64,000 nt of DNA from Siccirubricoccus phaeus (GCF_008360935.1 NZ_SRXO01000011.1:62001-126000); one strand, 5' to 3'. Counted from the stretch's first letter, positions 37,401 to 45,370 are shown. The notes: generated from the sequence alone by a model not told the origin. Numbers and translations are program-made.

Positions 37401-37670
37401 CAGCTTGCCGTCGCCCGTGGCCTGGGAGGAGAGGTAGAGCATGTTGTCGACGCCGTTGATCTCCTGCTCCAGCGGCGTCGCCACCGTCTCCGAGATCACC
37501 TGGGCGGAGGCGCCCGGATAGGTCGCGGTGACGGTGACGGTGGGAGGCGCGATCTCCGGATACTCGCTGATCGGCAGCCGGAAGCCGGCGATGGCGCCGA
37601 TCAGGGTAATGGCGATCGAGATCACCGCGGCGAAGACCGGCCGGGCGATGAAGAAGCGGGCGAGGCGCAT
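34488..37670 (-). CDS. RND efflux pump inner-membrane transporter (HAE1)
   Basis: The 1060-residue proton-driven pump has 12 expected membrane helices and two large periplasmic loops. The start MRLARFFIARPVFAAVISIA, the GSNALATADAV loop, the proton-relay aspartates in IGIVVDDAIVVVENVERH and the late LLVGLAAKNAILIVEFA-type motif are AcrB/MexF-like. It would export drugs or solvents with the adjacent adaptor. No outer-membrane channel is encoded nearby. It starts 23 bases after the adaptor gene with AAGGAG upstream. Confidence 0.95.
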   Translation of the reverse strand: MRLARFFIARPVFAAVISIAITLIGAIAGFRLPISEYPEIAPPTVTVTATYPGASAQVISETVATPLEQEINGVDNMLYLSSQATGDGKLTINVVFRQGTDVDQAQVLVQNRTAVALPRLPEEVQRLGIVVRKASPDLLMVVHMLSPDDSRDQQYISNYATINVRDRLARLDGVGDAQVFGARDYAMRIWLDPARVAARGLTPGEVVAALRRANLQVAAGGLNQPPTADNTGQAFQLNVQALGRLITPEQFGEIVITTGTGGAPLRVKDVARVELGSQDYTVNALLNNKVATAIVIYQRPGSNALATADAVRSTMAELAHSFPSGLTYSVVYDPTRFIAQSMEAVTHTFAEAVALVVLVVILFLQSWRAAIIPLLAIPVSIIGTFAFMGAMGLSLNTLSMFGLILAIGIVVDDAIVVVENVERHLAEGMPAREAAERTMDEVGFALIAIALVLCAVFVPTAFIEGIAGAFYRQFAATIAVATLLSALVSLTLSPALAALLLKPHAHGELGKPWRWLFAPFGLFFRGFNRLFEALSLGYGALTRRLVRLSVLLLLLYAGLLGLTGHTVQSTPTGLIPPLDRGYLIAAFQLPPGASLARTDAVIRRASETVLQIPGVKDAVAFVGFDGATFTNAPNTGVIFLGLQPFEDRVAHGISYPALIGEVQARLGAEREALALVIPPPSVPGIGTGGGFKLYVQDRTGQGARALEQATGEIVAAANGLPEIAMAFTLFNTSTPTLRAEVDRTKAEVLGVPLARVSETLSYYLGSIFVNDFNILGRTYRVTAQAEEDQRRTPRDVALLRTRNDDGEMVPIGALAEFRDDTAPYRVPRYNLYPAAEIQGAAKPGVSTGQAIAAMQKLLAERLPDGFGYEWTEIALQETQQGNTAPIAFGLAVVFVFLLLAALYESWLLPLAVVLIAPMSVLAALAGVLWRGLDNNVLVQVGLVVLVGLAAKNAILIVEFARAAEAAGMTRWEAAAAAARTRLRPILMTSLAFILGVLPLAVATGAGAEMRQSLGTAVFAGMLGVTAFGLLFTPVFYVLARAMARKQKAEAQHGAAPHPAH

Positions 37671-37693
37671 GGCGGCTCTCCTTCAGCCCGCGC

Positions 37694-38881
37694 TCAGCGG
37701 GATTCGGCGAGCTGGGAGGCATCGCCGATGCGCCCCAGCTCCGCCGTCACCCGGGCGCCCGGCCGGGCGCGGTGCAGCCCGGCGATGATGACGCGGTCCT
37801 CCGGCGCCAACCCGCTGCGGACCAGCCGCAACCCGTCGATGACCGGGCCGAGCACGACCGGCTTCGGCACCACCGTGCCGTCCGCCGTCACGGTCAGCAC
37901 CATGCGGCTGGCCTGGTCCGCGGCGATGGCGGCATCCGGCACCAGCAGCGCCTCCGCCTCGCCGGCCCAGAGGCGGAGCCGGGCGAAGCTGCCCGGCGTC
38001 AGGAACAAATCCGGGTTGGGCAGCACCGCACGGGCGCGGACCGTGCCGCTGCGGGCGTCGAGCGCCGTATCCAGGAAGTCGATGCGGCCCTTGTGGTCGA
38101 AGCTCGTCTCATCCACCAGGCGGAGCTGCACCGGGGTGTTGCCCGGCTCACGGTCCGGCCGCCGGGCGCCGCTCTGGGTCTGCCTGGCGAGGCGGAGATA
38201 GTCCACCTCGCTCATGTCGAAGCGGGCATAGATCGGGTCGAGCGTCAGGATGGTGGTCAGCAGGGTGGTGTTGGCCTGGACCAGATTGCCGGCATCGACC
38301 CGGCGGTCGGAGACGCGGCCGGCATTGGGCGCGCGCACCTCGGTCCAGCTCAGCTCCAGCTCCGCATTGCGCTGGGCGGCACGGGCGGCGTCCAGCGCCG
38401 CCACCGCATCGCGCTGCGCGGCGCGGCGGGAGTCGAGCTGGGCCTCCGGCGCGAAGCGGTTGCGCACCAGGGGGATGGTCCGCTCGATCTCCTGGTTGGC
38501 GAGGTCGAGCTTCGCCTCGGCGCGGGCCACCTCGGCACGGGCGGCTTCCAGGGCGATCTCGAAGGGCCGGCGGTCGATGGTGAAGAGCAGGTCGCCGGCG
38601 CGGACGAGCTGGCCGTCGCGGAAATTTACCTTGTCCACCTGGCCGGAGACGCGCGGGCGCAGCTCCACCCGGGCGAAGGGTTCCAGGCGGGCGATGTGCT
38701 CGTCCCATTCCGTGATGTTGCGGTGCAGCGGCTGGGCGACGGTGACGGCAGGCGGGGCGGACGGCGCCTGGGCGGCGGCCAGCATGGGGCTGAGGGCCAG
38801 GGCGAAGGCCAGCGGGGCCAGGGCCTTGCCGAGCCTTCGGCCCAGGGTCCGATCCCGGGACTTGCGCGGAAGGGTGGGCAT
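37694..38881 (-). CDS. RND efflux periplasmic adaptor
   Basis: The 395-residue membrane-fusion protein has an N-terminal signal region (hydrophobic to about 37), a lipoyl half-motif FARVELRPRVSGQVDKVNFR, a long alpha-hairpin rich in Ala, Glu and Arg (about 110-170), the second half RAPNAGRVSDRRVDAGNLV and beta-barrel segments. The predicted partner is the downstream pump. GGAG precedes the ATG. It is divergent from a TetR gene. Confidence 0.93.
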   Translation of the reverse strand: MPTLPRKSRDRTLGRRLGKALAPLAFALALSPMLAAAQAPSAPPAVTVAQPLHRNITEWDEHIARLEPFARVELRPRVSGQVDKVNFRDGQLVRAGDLLFTIDRRPFEIALEAARAEVARAEAKLDLANQEIERTIPLVRNRFAPEAQLDSRRAAQRDAVAALDAARAAQRNAELELSWTEVRAPNAGRVSDRRVDAGNLVQANTTLLTTILTLDPIYARFDMSEVDYLRLARQTQSGARRPDREPGNTPVQLRLVDETSFDHKGRIDFLDTALDARSGTVRARAVLPNPDLFLTPGSFARLRLWAGEAEALLVPDAAIAADQASRMVLTVTADGTVVPKPVVLGPVIDGLRLVRSGLAPEDRVIIAGLHRARPGARVTAELGRIGDASQLAESR

Positions 38882-38908
38882 TGCTTATCTCCAGGGCCGG
38901 ATGATACC

Positions 38909-38939
38909 GACCGGTTCGTCTCATTGATACGAACCGGTC
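38909..38939. promoter_or_regulatory. TetR-type operator between efflux and regulator genes
   Basis: A perfect inverted repeat with 11-bp arms, GACCGGTTCGT and ACGAACCGGTC, spaced by nine bases, lies in the divergent region between the adaptor gene and the TetR gene. Its size and position are typical for a TetR dimer-of-dimers site that would repress both genes. Confidence 0.8.
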
Positions 38940-39017
38940 AGTCTCTTTGCAAGAGGGACCAGCGCTTGTTCCGCGTATGGTCCCCAATGGACCGAGCCGA
39001 AAGCCAGGAGGTGCGCC

Positions 39018-39623
39018 GTGACCGAGGACCGCAAACCCACCACCCGCGAGAAGCGCAACGCGGCGGAAAGGGTGCGGGAAGCCGCCAGGGATCTGTTCTA
39101 CCGCCAGGGCATCCATGCCACGGGGGTGGAGGAGCTATGCCGCGTTGCCGGCACCACCAAGATGGGGCTGTACCGCAGCTTCCCCTCCAAGGACGCGCTG
39201 GTGGAGGCCTTGCTGGAGGAGCAGTGCGAGTCGGGCGAGGCGCTCTATGCCGAGACCATGGCGCTACCCGATCCGCGGCAGCGGCCCTGGCATTACGTGG
39301 AACAGGCGGCGGCGCTGCTGCGCAGTCCGGGCTTCCGTGCCTGCCCCATGGCGATCGTCACGGTGGAGTTTCCGGACCCCGACCATGCGGTGCGGAAGCT
39401 GATCGACGGCTACCGGCAGGTGAAGCGGGACCGGCTGCGGAAGATGTGCGCGGAGGCCGGGGCGCCGGAGGCGCTGGGCGATACGCTGCTGCTGCTGCTG
39501 GAGGGCGCCTTCACCTCCGCCGCCTATCTGGGCAACGAAGCCGCGGCGGAATCGCTGGAACAGGCGGCGAGGGCGCTGCTGACGGAGGCCTATGGCCCGC
39601 GGGAAGGCGCTCCCGCAGCTTGA
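39018..39623 (+). CDS. TetR/AcrR-family regulator
   Basis: The 201-residue protein has an N-terminal helix-turn-helix (RVREAARDLFYRQGIHATGV, then VAGTTKMGLYRSFPSKDALV, about 18-65) and a helical ligand domain. It is divergent from the efflux genes, with a palindromic operator between them, so it is probably their local repressor. The GTG start has a strong AGGAGGT site. Confidence 0.92.
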   Translation: MTEDRKPTTREKRNAAERVREAARDLFYRQGIHATGVEELCRVAGTTKMGLYRSFPSKDALVEALLEEQCESGEALYAETMALPDPRQRPWHYVEQAAALLRSPGFRACPMAIVTVEFPDPDHAVRKLIDGYRQVKRDRLRKMCAEAGAPEALGDTLLLLLEGAFTSAAYLGNEAAAESLEQAARALLTEAYGPREGAPAA

Positions 39624-39643
39624 ACCCGCTTGTTTGGGACCTG

Positions 39644-39700
39644 CGGGCGGGGTCCGGGGGGAAGCTCTTCCCCCCGGTGGGGGTTTGGGGGCAAAGCCCC
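39644..39700 (+). repeat. GC-rich multi-hairpin repeat copy
   Basis: The sequence GGGCGGGGTCCGGGGGGAAG continues into CTCTTCCCCCCGG and GGGGGCAAAGCCCC. It aligns with the reverse complement of the copy in the ampG 3' end (26229-26313). It lies between the TetR stop and the tsaB start. Confidence 0.7.
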
Positions 39701-39724
39701 GATCGCAGCCTTTGGATTGCCGCC

Positions 39725-40387
39725 ATGCCGCCCGTCTGGATTCTCGCCCTGGATGCCTCCCTGGCCCGCTGCTCCGCCGCGGTGGTCGCCGATGGCGTGA
39801 CCCGGGCGGAGCGCCTGGCGGAGGGCGACCGCGGCCACGCCGCGCTGCTGCCCCCTATGGTGGAGGCCGTGCTGGCCGAGGCCGGCATCCCGGCCGCGGC
39901 GCTGTCCGCCGTGGCGGCGGTGGTCGGCCCCGGCGGCTTCACCGGGCTGCGCGCCGCCCTGGCCCTGGCGGAGGGCGTCGCCCTGGCCGCCGGCTGCCCC
40001 GGCATCGGCGTGACGACCGGGGAGGCGTTGGCCGCCGCCCTGCCTCCTGCCCTGCGCGAGAGCCATGAGGCGTGGAGCGCCATCGACACCAGACGTGGTC
40101 GGGTGGTGCTGGAACGCTTCCCCCCGGGCGCCGCGGCGGCCGCCGGCCCCGCCGAGACCCTGGCGCCGGACGCCCTGCCGCCGCCGCCGCCCCGGCTGCT
40201 GCTGCTGGGCGATGCCGCCGCGGCCCTGGCGCCGCTGCTGCCGGGCGCCCGGCTGGTGCCGGAGGCCCGGCTGCCCCAGGCCGCGGCCGCCGCCCGCGTC
40301 GCCGCGCTGCGCCTCGCCGGCCGCCTGCCCTCGCTGCCGCTCCGCCCGCTCTATGCCGAGCCGCCGGCGGTGCGGCTGCCAGGATGA
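39725..40387 (+). CDS. tsaB: tRNA t6A37 threonylcarbamoyl complex subunit TsaB
   Basis: TsaB is the non-catalytic ASKHA partner of TsaD in making t6A at position 37 of ANN-decoding tRNAs. The 220-residue protein has ILALDASLARCSAAVV at the start, GHAALLPPMVEAVL and the signature VVGPGGFTGLRAALALAEGV. The C-terminal half is alanine/proline-rich. The frame is open far upstream, but family sequence begins at the ATG at 39725. It overlaps rimI. Confidence 0.9.
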   Translation: MPPVWILALDASLARCSAAVVADGVTRAERLAEGDRGHAALLPPMVEAVLAEAGIPAAALSAVAAVVGPGGFTGLRAALALAEGVALAAGCPGIGVTTGEALAAALPPALRESHEAWSAIDTRRGRVVLERFPPGAAAAAGPAETLAPDALPPPPPRLLLLGDAAAALAPLLPGARLVPEARLPQAAAAARVAALRLAGRLPSLPLRPLYAEPPAVRLPG

Positions 40388-40827
40388 GCCCCGCCCTGGC
40401 CGGGCCGGAGGCGGCGCCGGCCCTGGCCGCGCTGCACCGCCTCGCCTTCCCGCCGGCGGAGGCCTGGGGCGCCGATGCGCTGCGGCTGATGCTGGAAATG
40501 CCCGGCGCCTTCGCCCTGCACCTGCCGGGGGAGGGCTTCATCCTGGCCCGCGCGGCGGGCGGGGAGGCGGAGATCCTCACCCTGGCGGTGGCGCCCGCCG
40601 CCCGCCGCCGGGGCTGCGGCGCCGCGCTGCTGGGCGCCGCGCTGGGCCTGGCCGCCGGGGCGGCGGCGATGTTCCTGGAAGTGGCGGAAAGCAATCCGGC
40701 GGCCCGGGCCCTCTATGCCGCCGCCGGCTTCGTCGAGGTGGGCCGCCGCCGGCGCTACTATGCGGATGGCGGGGATGCGCTGGTGCTGCGCCGCGCCCTG
40801 CCGGCTTCTGCCTGCAACATACTGTAG
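40384..40827 (+). CDS. rimI: GNAT acetyltransferase, RimI-like
   Basis: RimI acetylates the N-terminus of ribosomal protein S18. The 147-residue GNAT protein has LHRLAFPPAEAWGADAL, the acetyl-CoA loop region LAVAPAARRRGCGAALL (about 63-79) and the EVAESNPAARALYAAAGFVEVGRR tail pattern seen in RimI. Adjacency and ATGA overlap with tsaB are usual for rimI. Confidence 0.85.
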   Translation: MSPALAGPEAAPALAALHRLAFPPAEAWGADALRLMLEMPGAFALHLPGEGFILARAAGGEAEILTLAVAPAARRRGCGAALLGAALGLAAGAAAMFLEVAESNPAARALYAAAGFVEVGRRRRYYADGGDALVLRRALPASACNIL

Positions 40828-40843
40828 AACAAGGCGCCGCGGA

Positions 40844-41098
40844 TTATTTTTTCCGCAACAGTAATAGTATGTCGCCCTCCGGCGTCTCGACCTCGGCCAG
40901 TACCGCATGGCCCTGTTCGGTCGCGGTACGCGGTATATTCCGGCGCGGTTCTTCGCCGCGCAGGCGGAGCAGCAGCGTTTCCCCGCTCGCCATGCGGTCC
41001 AGCGCAAGCCGGGTGCGGACGAAGGTCATCGGGCAAGTCTCGGCGGTGATATCGAGCTGGCGATCCCCGGTGATTTCTTGACCCTGAAGGTATGTCAC
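40844..41098 (-). CDS. TusA-family sulfur-carrier-like protein
   Basis: The 84-residue protein has the TusA fold: QLDITAETCPMTFVRTRLAL with the conserved cysteine (C22), MASGETLLLRLRGEEP and VETPEGDILLLLRKK. TusA-type proteins relay sulfur or act in molybdenum cofactor and tRNA thiolation paths. The exact role of this subgroup is unknown. The GTG at 41098 gives standard length; longer starts read into the divergent mucR gene. Confidence 0.82.
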   Translation of the reverse strand: MTYLQGQEITGDRQLDITAETCPMTFVRTRLALDRMASGETLLLRLRGEEPRRNIPRTATEQGHAVLAEVETPEGDILLLLRKK

Positions 41099-41189
41099 CC
41101 CATTTACCCCCGCGAATCGACAAGCCGCATTGCGAAACGGCCAGCGAACGCAGTATAGCTCCAAGGCCTGGAACAGGAAGACATGCCAG

Positions 41190-41663
41190 ATGGCTGAAGA
41201 ATCCCCCGCTGCCGACCTCCTCGGACTGACCGCAGAAATCGTGGCCGCGCATGTCTCGAACAACCCGGTGTCGCTGGCCGATCTGCCGAACCTCATCCAG
41301 GAAGTGTATCGGACCCTGGCCTCGGTCGGGCAGCCGGTGGCCAAGCCGCAGCCGGAGCGGCCGCAGCCTGCCGTTCCTGTGAAGAAATCGATCACGCCGG
41401 AATATCTGGTGTGCCTGGAGGACGGCAAGAAGCTGAAGATGCTGAAACGGCATCTGCAGACCTCCTACAACCTCACCCCCGACCAGTACCGGGAGCGCTG
41501 GGGCCTGCCGCCGGACTACCCGATGGTGGCGCCGAATTACGCCAAGCATCGCTCCTCGCTCGCCAAGAAGATTGGCCTCGGCACCAAGCCGCGCGGCCGC
41601 CCGGCCCGCGGGGCGCGGCGCGACGCCGCCCCGCCGCCCGCCACCGCCAAGGCGGCCGGCTGA
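41190..41663 (+). CDS. Ros/MucR-family transcriptional regulator
   Basis: MucR-type proteins bind AT-rich sites and control surface polysaccharide, motility and cell-cycle genes. The 157-residue protein has the N-terminal LTAEIVAAHVSNNPVSLADL oligomerisation segment and the DNA-binding part VCLEDGKKLKMLKRHLQTSY (about 74-93). The usual second zinc histidine is a serine (S92), so the zinc site is incomplete. ATG 41190 has AGGAAG upstream and matches the family start. Confidence 0.9.
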   Translation: MAEESPAADLLGLTAEIVAAHVSNNPVSLADLPNLIQEVYRTLASVGQPVAKPQPERPQPAVPVKKSITPEYLVCLEDGKKLKMLKRHLQTSYNLTPDQYRERWGLPPDYPMVAPNYAKHRSSLAKKIGLGTKPRGRPARGARRDAAPPPATAKAAG

Positions 41664-42046
41664 GCCCCGGAGCCGCATCGCCCTCGCCTTGCGGCAGCGG
41701 GTGGCTGGGACGCCGGGGCAGGGTTGGCCGGGAGGGGCAGGGGCGGCGGCGGACCAGGCCCGTCCGAGCGGCCCGCCCGGAAGGCCCGTCCAGGCGGCCA
41801 GCCGGCGCGCCGGTGGCGGCGCCCTCCGCCGGAACTGCCCGGAGCCGCCCCGCTTGACCCACCCCGCTTGACCCCCGGGCCGCCCGGCCGCTAACCCGGG
41901 CCGCCTCGTCCCGCATCGGCGATGGTGGCGACGCAGCCGCGGCGCTATGGTCGCGATCCCAGGCAGGCCACCCTCGGGCGGCCACCCATTCGAACCCCCC
42001 GCCGGCAGCCTGCTGCCCGGGCCATGAAGGCTAGATCACCGCGCGC

Positions 42047-42532
42047 ATGCACACGCCCAGCCTCACCGAGGACCAGGGGATCTCCCGCATCGAAAGGCTG
42101 TGCATCGAGCGCGGCCTGAAGATGACGGGACAGCGCCGGCTGATTGCGCGCGTGCTCTCGGAAAGCAGCGACCACCCGGATGTGGAGGAGCTCTACCGCC
42201 GCGCCATCGCCCGGGACGATCGCATCTCCATCGCCACCGTCTACCGCACCGTCCGGCTGCTGGAGGAGAAGGGCATCCTCGAGCGCCGCGATTTCGGCGG
42301 CGGGCGCGCCCGCTACGACCAGGCCGATCGCGGCCACCACTACCACCTGATCGATGTCGACACCGGCAAGGTGATCGAATTCGCCGATGAGCGGCTGGAA
42401 GCCCTGCTCGGCCAGATCGCCGGCGATCTCGGCTTCCGGCTGGAGGATACCAGGCTGGAACTCTTCGGCCGGCGGCCGGCCACCGCCCCGCCCCCTGCCC
42501 GCCCTCGCGGCAAGCCGCAGCGCCAGGAATGA
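42047..42532 (+). CDS. fur: Fur-family metalloregulator
   Basis: The 161-residue protein has the Fur winged helix (MTGQRRLIARVLSESSDHPD, then ISIATVYRTVRLLEEKGIL) and dimer domain (HHYHLIDVDTGKVIEF). The CxxC zinc motif of E. coli Fur is absent, as in alphaproteobacterial Fur/Mur proteins. The HHDH metal motif reads HHYH. Iron or manganese control is possible. It overlaps olsB by ATGA, so they form an operon. Confidence 0.85.
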   Translation: MHTPSLTEDQGISRIERLCIERGLKMTGQRRLIARVLSESSDHPDVEELYRRAIARDDRISIATVYRTVRLLEEKGILERRDFGGGRARYDQADRGHHYHLIDVDTGKVIEFADERLEALLGQIAGDLGFRLEDTRLELFGRRPATAPPPARPRGKPQRQE

Positions 42533-43365
42533 GCGGGGCTGAGGCGGGCGCCGGCTTCGGGGAATTGCGGGCCGGCCATCTCGGCGTCCGCATCGCCGAA
42601 ACCCCGGCCGAGATCGACGCCGCCCAGGCGCTGCGCTACCGCGTTTTCTACGAGGAGATGGGCGCCCAGGCGGATGCCGCCACCACGGCCTCCCGCCGCG
42701 ACCGGGACGAATTCGACGCCGTCGCCGACCACCTGCTGGTCATCGACCATGAGCGGGGCGAGGGCGCCGATGCCGTGGTCGGCACCTACCGGCTGATCCG
42801 CCGCTCCGCCGCCGCCCGGCTCGGCCGCTTCTACACCGCCAGCGAATTCGACATCGGCAAGCTGCTGGCCCTGCCGGGGGAGATCCTCGAGCTCGGCCGG
42901 TCCTGCGTCGATGCCGAGAACCGCACGCGCGGCACGCTGCAGCTCCTCTGGCGCGGCATCGCCGCCTATGTCTTCCGCCACAATGTGGACCTGATGTTCG
43001 GCTGCGCCAGCCTGCACGGCACGGATCTGGACGCGCTGGCGCCGGTGCTGACCTATCTGCACGCCCACCACCTGGCGCCGGAGCCGCTGCGGCCGCGCGC
43101 CCTGCCGCAGCGCTATGTGGACATGGCGCGGCTGGATCCGGCGCAGCTCGACCTGCGGGCGGTGCAGAACGAGCTGCCGCCGCTGGTGAAGGGGTATCTG
43201 CGGCTCGGCGGCTTCGTCGGGGACGGGGCGGTGCTGGACGAGCCCTTCAACACCACGGATATCTGCGTCGTGGTGAAGACGGCGCTGATCACGGACAAGT
43301 ACCACAAGCACTATGAAAGGCGGCTGGGCCGGGGCGAGGGCCTGGGGAAGCCGGAAGAGCTCTAG
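42529..43365 (+). CDS. olsB: Ornithine lipid acyltransferase OlsB-like (GNAT)
   Basis: OlsB N-acylates ornithine to lyso-ornithine lipid, the first step of ornithine-lipid synthesis. The 278-residue protein matches the hemolysin-like GNAT family: IDAAQALRYRVFYEEMGAQA, DEFDAVADHLLVID, VVGTYRLIRR, and ILELGRSCVDAENRTRGTLQ. No olsA is adjacent. The stop TAG is part of the CTAGAGC repeat that follows, so the repeat appears to have supplied it. Fur coupling suggests membrane lipids respond to metal status, which is inference. Confidence 0.82.
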   Translation: MSGAEAGAGFGELRAGHLGVRIAETPAEIDAAQALRYRVFYEEMGAQADAATTASRRDRDEFDAVADHLLVIDHERGEGADAVVGTYRLIRRSAAARLGRFYTASEFDIGKLLALPGEILELGRSCVDAENRTRGTLQLLWRGIAAYVFRHNVDLMFGCASLHGTDLDALAPVLTYLHAHHLAPEPLRPRALPQRYVDMARLDPAQLDLRAVQNELPPLVKGYLRLGGFVGDGAVLDEPFNTTDICVVVKTALITDKYHKHYERRLGRGEGLGKPEEL

Positions 43366-43506
43366 AGCATTTTCAAGTCCGGCGGATCGCCGGACGACGC
43401 GGAAAATGCGACCGGACAAAGGGCTGGAGCGGGTTCGACTAGCGCAGGCGAGGCGAAGCCGCTCTGGAGCGTGATCGGTTGCGGTCGACTCGACCCAAAC
43501 CGCTAA
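43362..43506. repeat. CTAGAGCATTTTC hairpin repeat plus partial TIR element
   Basis: The first part (43362-43430) nests GCATTTTC/GAAAATGC around GTCCGGCG/CGCCGGAC and closely matches 50974-51043. The second part (about 43468-43506) pairs GCGTGATCGGTTGCGGTCGA with a diverged complement and recalls the element at 32402-32508. The remaining part of the gap holds a GC-rich repeat. Confidence 0.65.
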
Positions 43507-43639
43507 TCACGCAGCCGAGCAATGCGCGACTGGGCGAAGCTCAGCCGATCCTGCTCCGGGAAAGGACGTCGCCCCCCGGTTCAGGTCCGTAGCTGCGACG
43601 CCCGCGCCGGGACGCCCATCGGGAGACCGGGGCGGTCCA

Positions 43640-43716
43640 GGCCCGGCGGGGGCGGCGGCCCTGCCGCCAACGGGCAGCCCCCTGGCGGGGCCAGGGCGGA
43701 GCCCCCCCCCCCGTGT
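43640..43716 (+). repeat. GC-rich multi-hairpin repeat copy
   Basis: The copy has GGCGGCGGCCCTGCCGCCAA followed by CAGCCCCCTGGCGGGGCCAG and a C-run. It is related to the copies at 28344, 51258 and 62764. The stretch 43717-43891 between it and the next gene has no recognised gene. Confidence 0.5.
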
Positions 43717-43891
43717 TGCATTGCAGCATCCGCGGCGCCAGACTGCCGCCACAGCTTGCCCCGAGGGAGCCGCAATCGCGGCGCAGCAAGCCAATCGACG
43801 ACAAGGCCGCACCCCAGGCCGGAAGGCATCGCCGCCGCGATGCCCGCCGCCATGGGTTCGGTCGTTTCCAGGACTGATGGAGAGCGTGGTG

Positions 43892-44152
43892 ATGGCGAAA
43901 TTGCAGGTGGTCCAGACGCGGGAATATCGCCTGCACCGGCTGGAAGTGGTGGATAACGGCAAGGCCGGCTTCAGCGTCACCATCGTCCCGCCGCCCAATC
44001 GCGGCCAGCCGCGGGAAGTGACGCGCGACGCGCTGGTGGTGACGCTGGCCGATGCGCTGAACCGCGCCAAGGCGGAGATCGACGCGGTGATGGGGCCGAA
44101 GCCGCCGCCGCGCATCCGTCCCGGCGGCCGCCCTCCCCAGCGGCTGGGCTGA
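43892..44152 (+). CDS. Small uncharacterised protein
   Basis: The 86-residue protein begins MAKLQVVQTREYRLHRLEVV and continues with DNGKAGFSVTIVPPPNRGQP, then VTLADALNRAKAEIDAVMG and a basic, proline-rich tail. There is no signal or membrane segment. No family is recognised. A GGAGAG ribosome site eight bases before the ATG supports translation. An alternative ATG lies at 43877. Confidence 0.6.
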   Translation: MAKLQVVQTREYRLHRLEVVDNGKAGFSVTIVPPPNRGQPREVTRDALVVTLADALNRAKAEIDAVMGPKPPPRIRPGGRPPQRLG

Positions 44153-44174
44153 GCCGGCGCGGGCCGGGGCCGGT

Positions 44175-45281
44175 TCAGCCGGACCGTGCGCGCAGCCCGG
44201 ACTGGGCGCGGGCGATGACGCCGGGGTAGCGCTTATCCGGATACCAGGGCATGCGCTCCACCGCATCGAAGCCGGGAATCCCCTCCATGTGGCGCAGCAT
44301 GCGGGCGCGCATGTCACGGTCCGGCATCGGCCCCTGCATGGCGGCCACATTCTCCGCCGCATGCGCCGGGTTGGCGGTGGCCGGCAGGGCGCAGGTCACC
44401 GCGGGGTGGGAAATGACCCATTTCAGGAAATACTGCGCCCAGCTCCGCACGCCGATCTCCGGCGCGAAATCCGGCAGCGGCCGCCCCTCCACCAGCTTGG
44501 TCAGCCTGGCCTTTTCCAGCGGCATGGCGACCAGCACGCCGATCCCCTGCGCCGCGGCGGCGGGCAGCACCCGCTCCTCTGCCTGGCGGGAGAAGATGGA
44601 ATAGCGGAGCTGGATGAAGTCCACGGCGCCGCGCTCCGCCAGCGCGGCCAGCACCGGGAAATAGGCGTAGTCGTGATGCGTGGCCCCGGTGAAGCGCACC
44701 AGCCCCTCACGCTTCCAGGCCGCCATCAGCGGCAGGGCGATGTCGATGTTGACCAGGTTGTGGCACTGCAGCACATCGATCTGCGACCGCCAGCTCCGCG
44801 CCAGCGAGGTCTCCAGGCTGCGCCGCGCATGGCTGTCATCCGCCAGGAACTCGCCGGTGGACCACAGCTTGTTCGTCAGGAACATGCGGCCGTTGATGTC
44901 GAGGGCGGTGGCGAAGGCGCCGGCATTCACCTCGCCCATGCCATAGAGCGGCGAGGTGTCCACCACCCGCGCGCCGCCGTCCCAATAGGTGCGCATCACC
45001 TCCTGCAGATGGCCGCGCGGTGCCCCCGGGATGAGGTCGAAGGTGAGGAAGGTGCCGAGGCCGATCGCCGGCACGCTGTCCTGGGTGCGCGGGATGTTGC
45101 GGGTCAGCAGCCCGGCGCGTGGCGCGGCCGGCGCCGGTGCCGCGCCGGGTGCCTGGGCCTGGGCCTGGGCCGGCACCGCGCCGGCCGGCAGCATCCCGGC
45201 ACCGCCGAGCCCGAGCCCGGCGCCCAACAGGCGCCGGCGGGTTGCCTCCGGCGCCGTCGCGCCGTGATCGGTTTGCATCAT
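44175..45281 (-). CDS. Exported aldo/keto reductase
   Basis: The 368-residue protein has a Tat-type leader (RRR at 15-17, then LLGAGLGLGGAGM) and an aldo/keto reductase barrel: VPAIGLGTFLTFD, VVDTSPLYGMGEVNAG with catalytic Asp and Tyr, FLTNKLW with the lysine, and VLQCHNL with the histidine. The substrate is unknown. The double ATG at 45281 follows GGAGGG. It is divergent from an AraC regulator. Confidence 0.85.
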   Translation of the reverse strand: MMQTDHGATAPEATRRRLLGAGLGLGGAGMLPAGAVPAQAQAQAPGAAPAPAAPRAGLLTRNIPRTQDSVPAIGLGTFLTFDLIPGAPRGHLQEVMRTYWDGGARVVDTSPLYGMGEVNAGAFATALDINGRMFLTNKLWSTGEFLADDSHARRSLETSLARSWRSQIDVLQCHNLVNIDIALPLMAAWKREGLVRFTGATHHDYAYFPVLAALAERGAVDFIQLRYSIFSRQAEERVLPAAAAQGIGVLVAMPLEKARLTKLVEGRPLPDFAPEIGVRSWAQYFLKWVISHPAVTCALPATANPAHAAENVAAMQGPMPDRDMRARMLRHMEGIPGFDAVERMPWYPDKRYPGVIARAQSGLRARSG

Positions 45282-45370
45282 CTCCAATCCCTCCTTCGCC
45301 GCCGTCCCGGCGGCCCCGCGGGACCTCGGCCGGTTCCGCGGCAGGTAGGGGGTCGGCCGCGGCACGGCGC

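Noticed and set aside
34491-38201. Long plus-strand open frame (1236 codons) opposite the RND genes
   Set aside because: The RND pump and adaptor on the minus strand match their families throughout; the opposite frame is a composition effect rich in Arg, Gln, His and Gly.
40844-40870. Intrinsic terminator at the run of T residues near 40850
   Set aside because: The run is the two AAA lysine codons and TAA stop of the minus-strand TusA-like gene; no stem precedes it.
41945-42000. tRNA-like GGTTCGAAT on the minus strand
   Set aside because: Only the T-loop-like string is present; no acceptor, D or anticodon stems can be formed around it.
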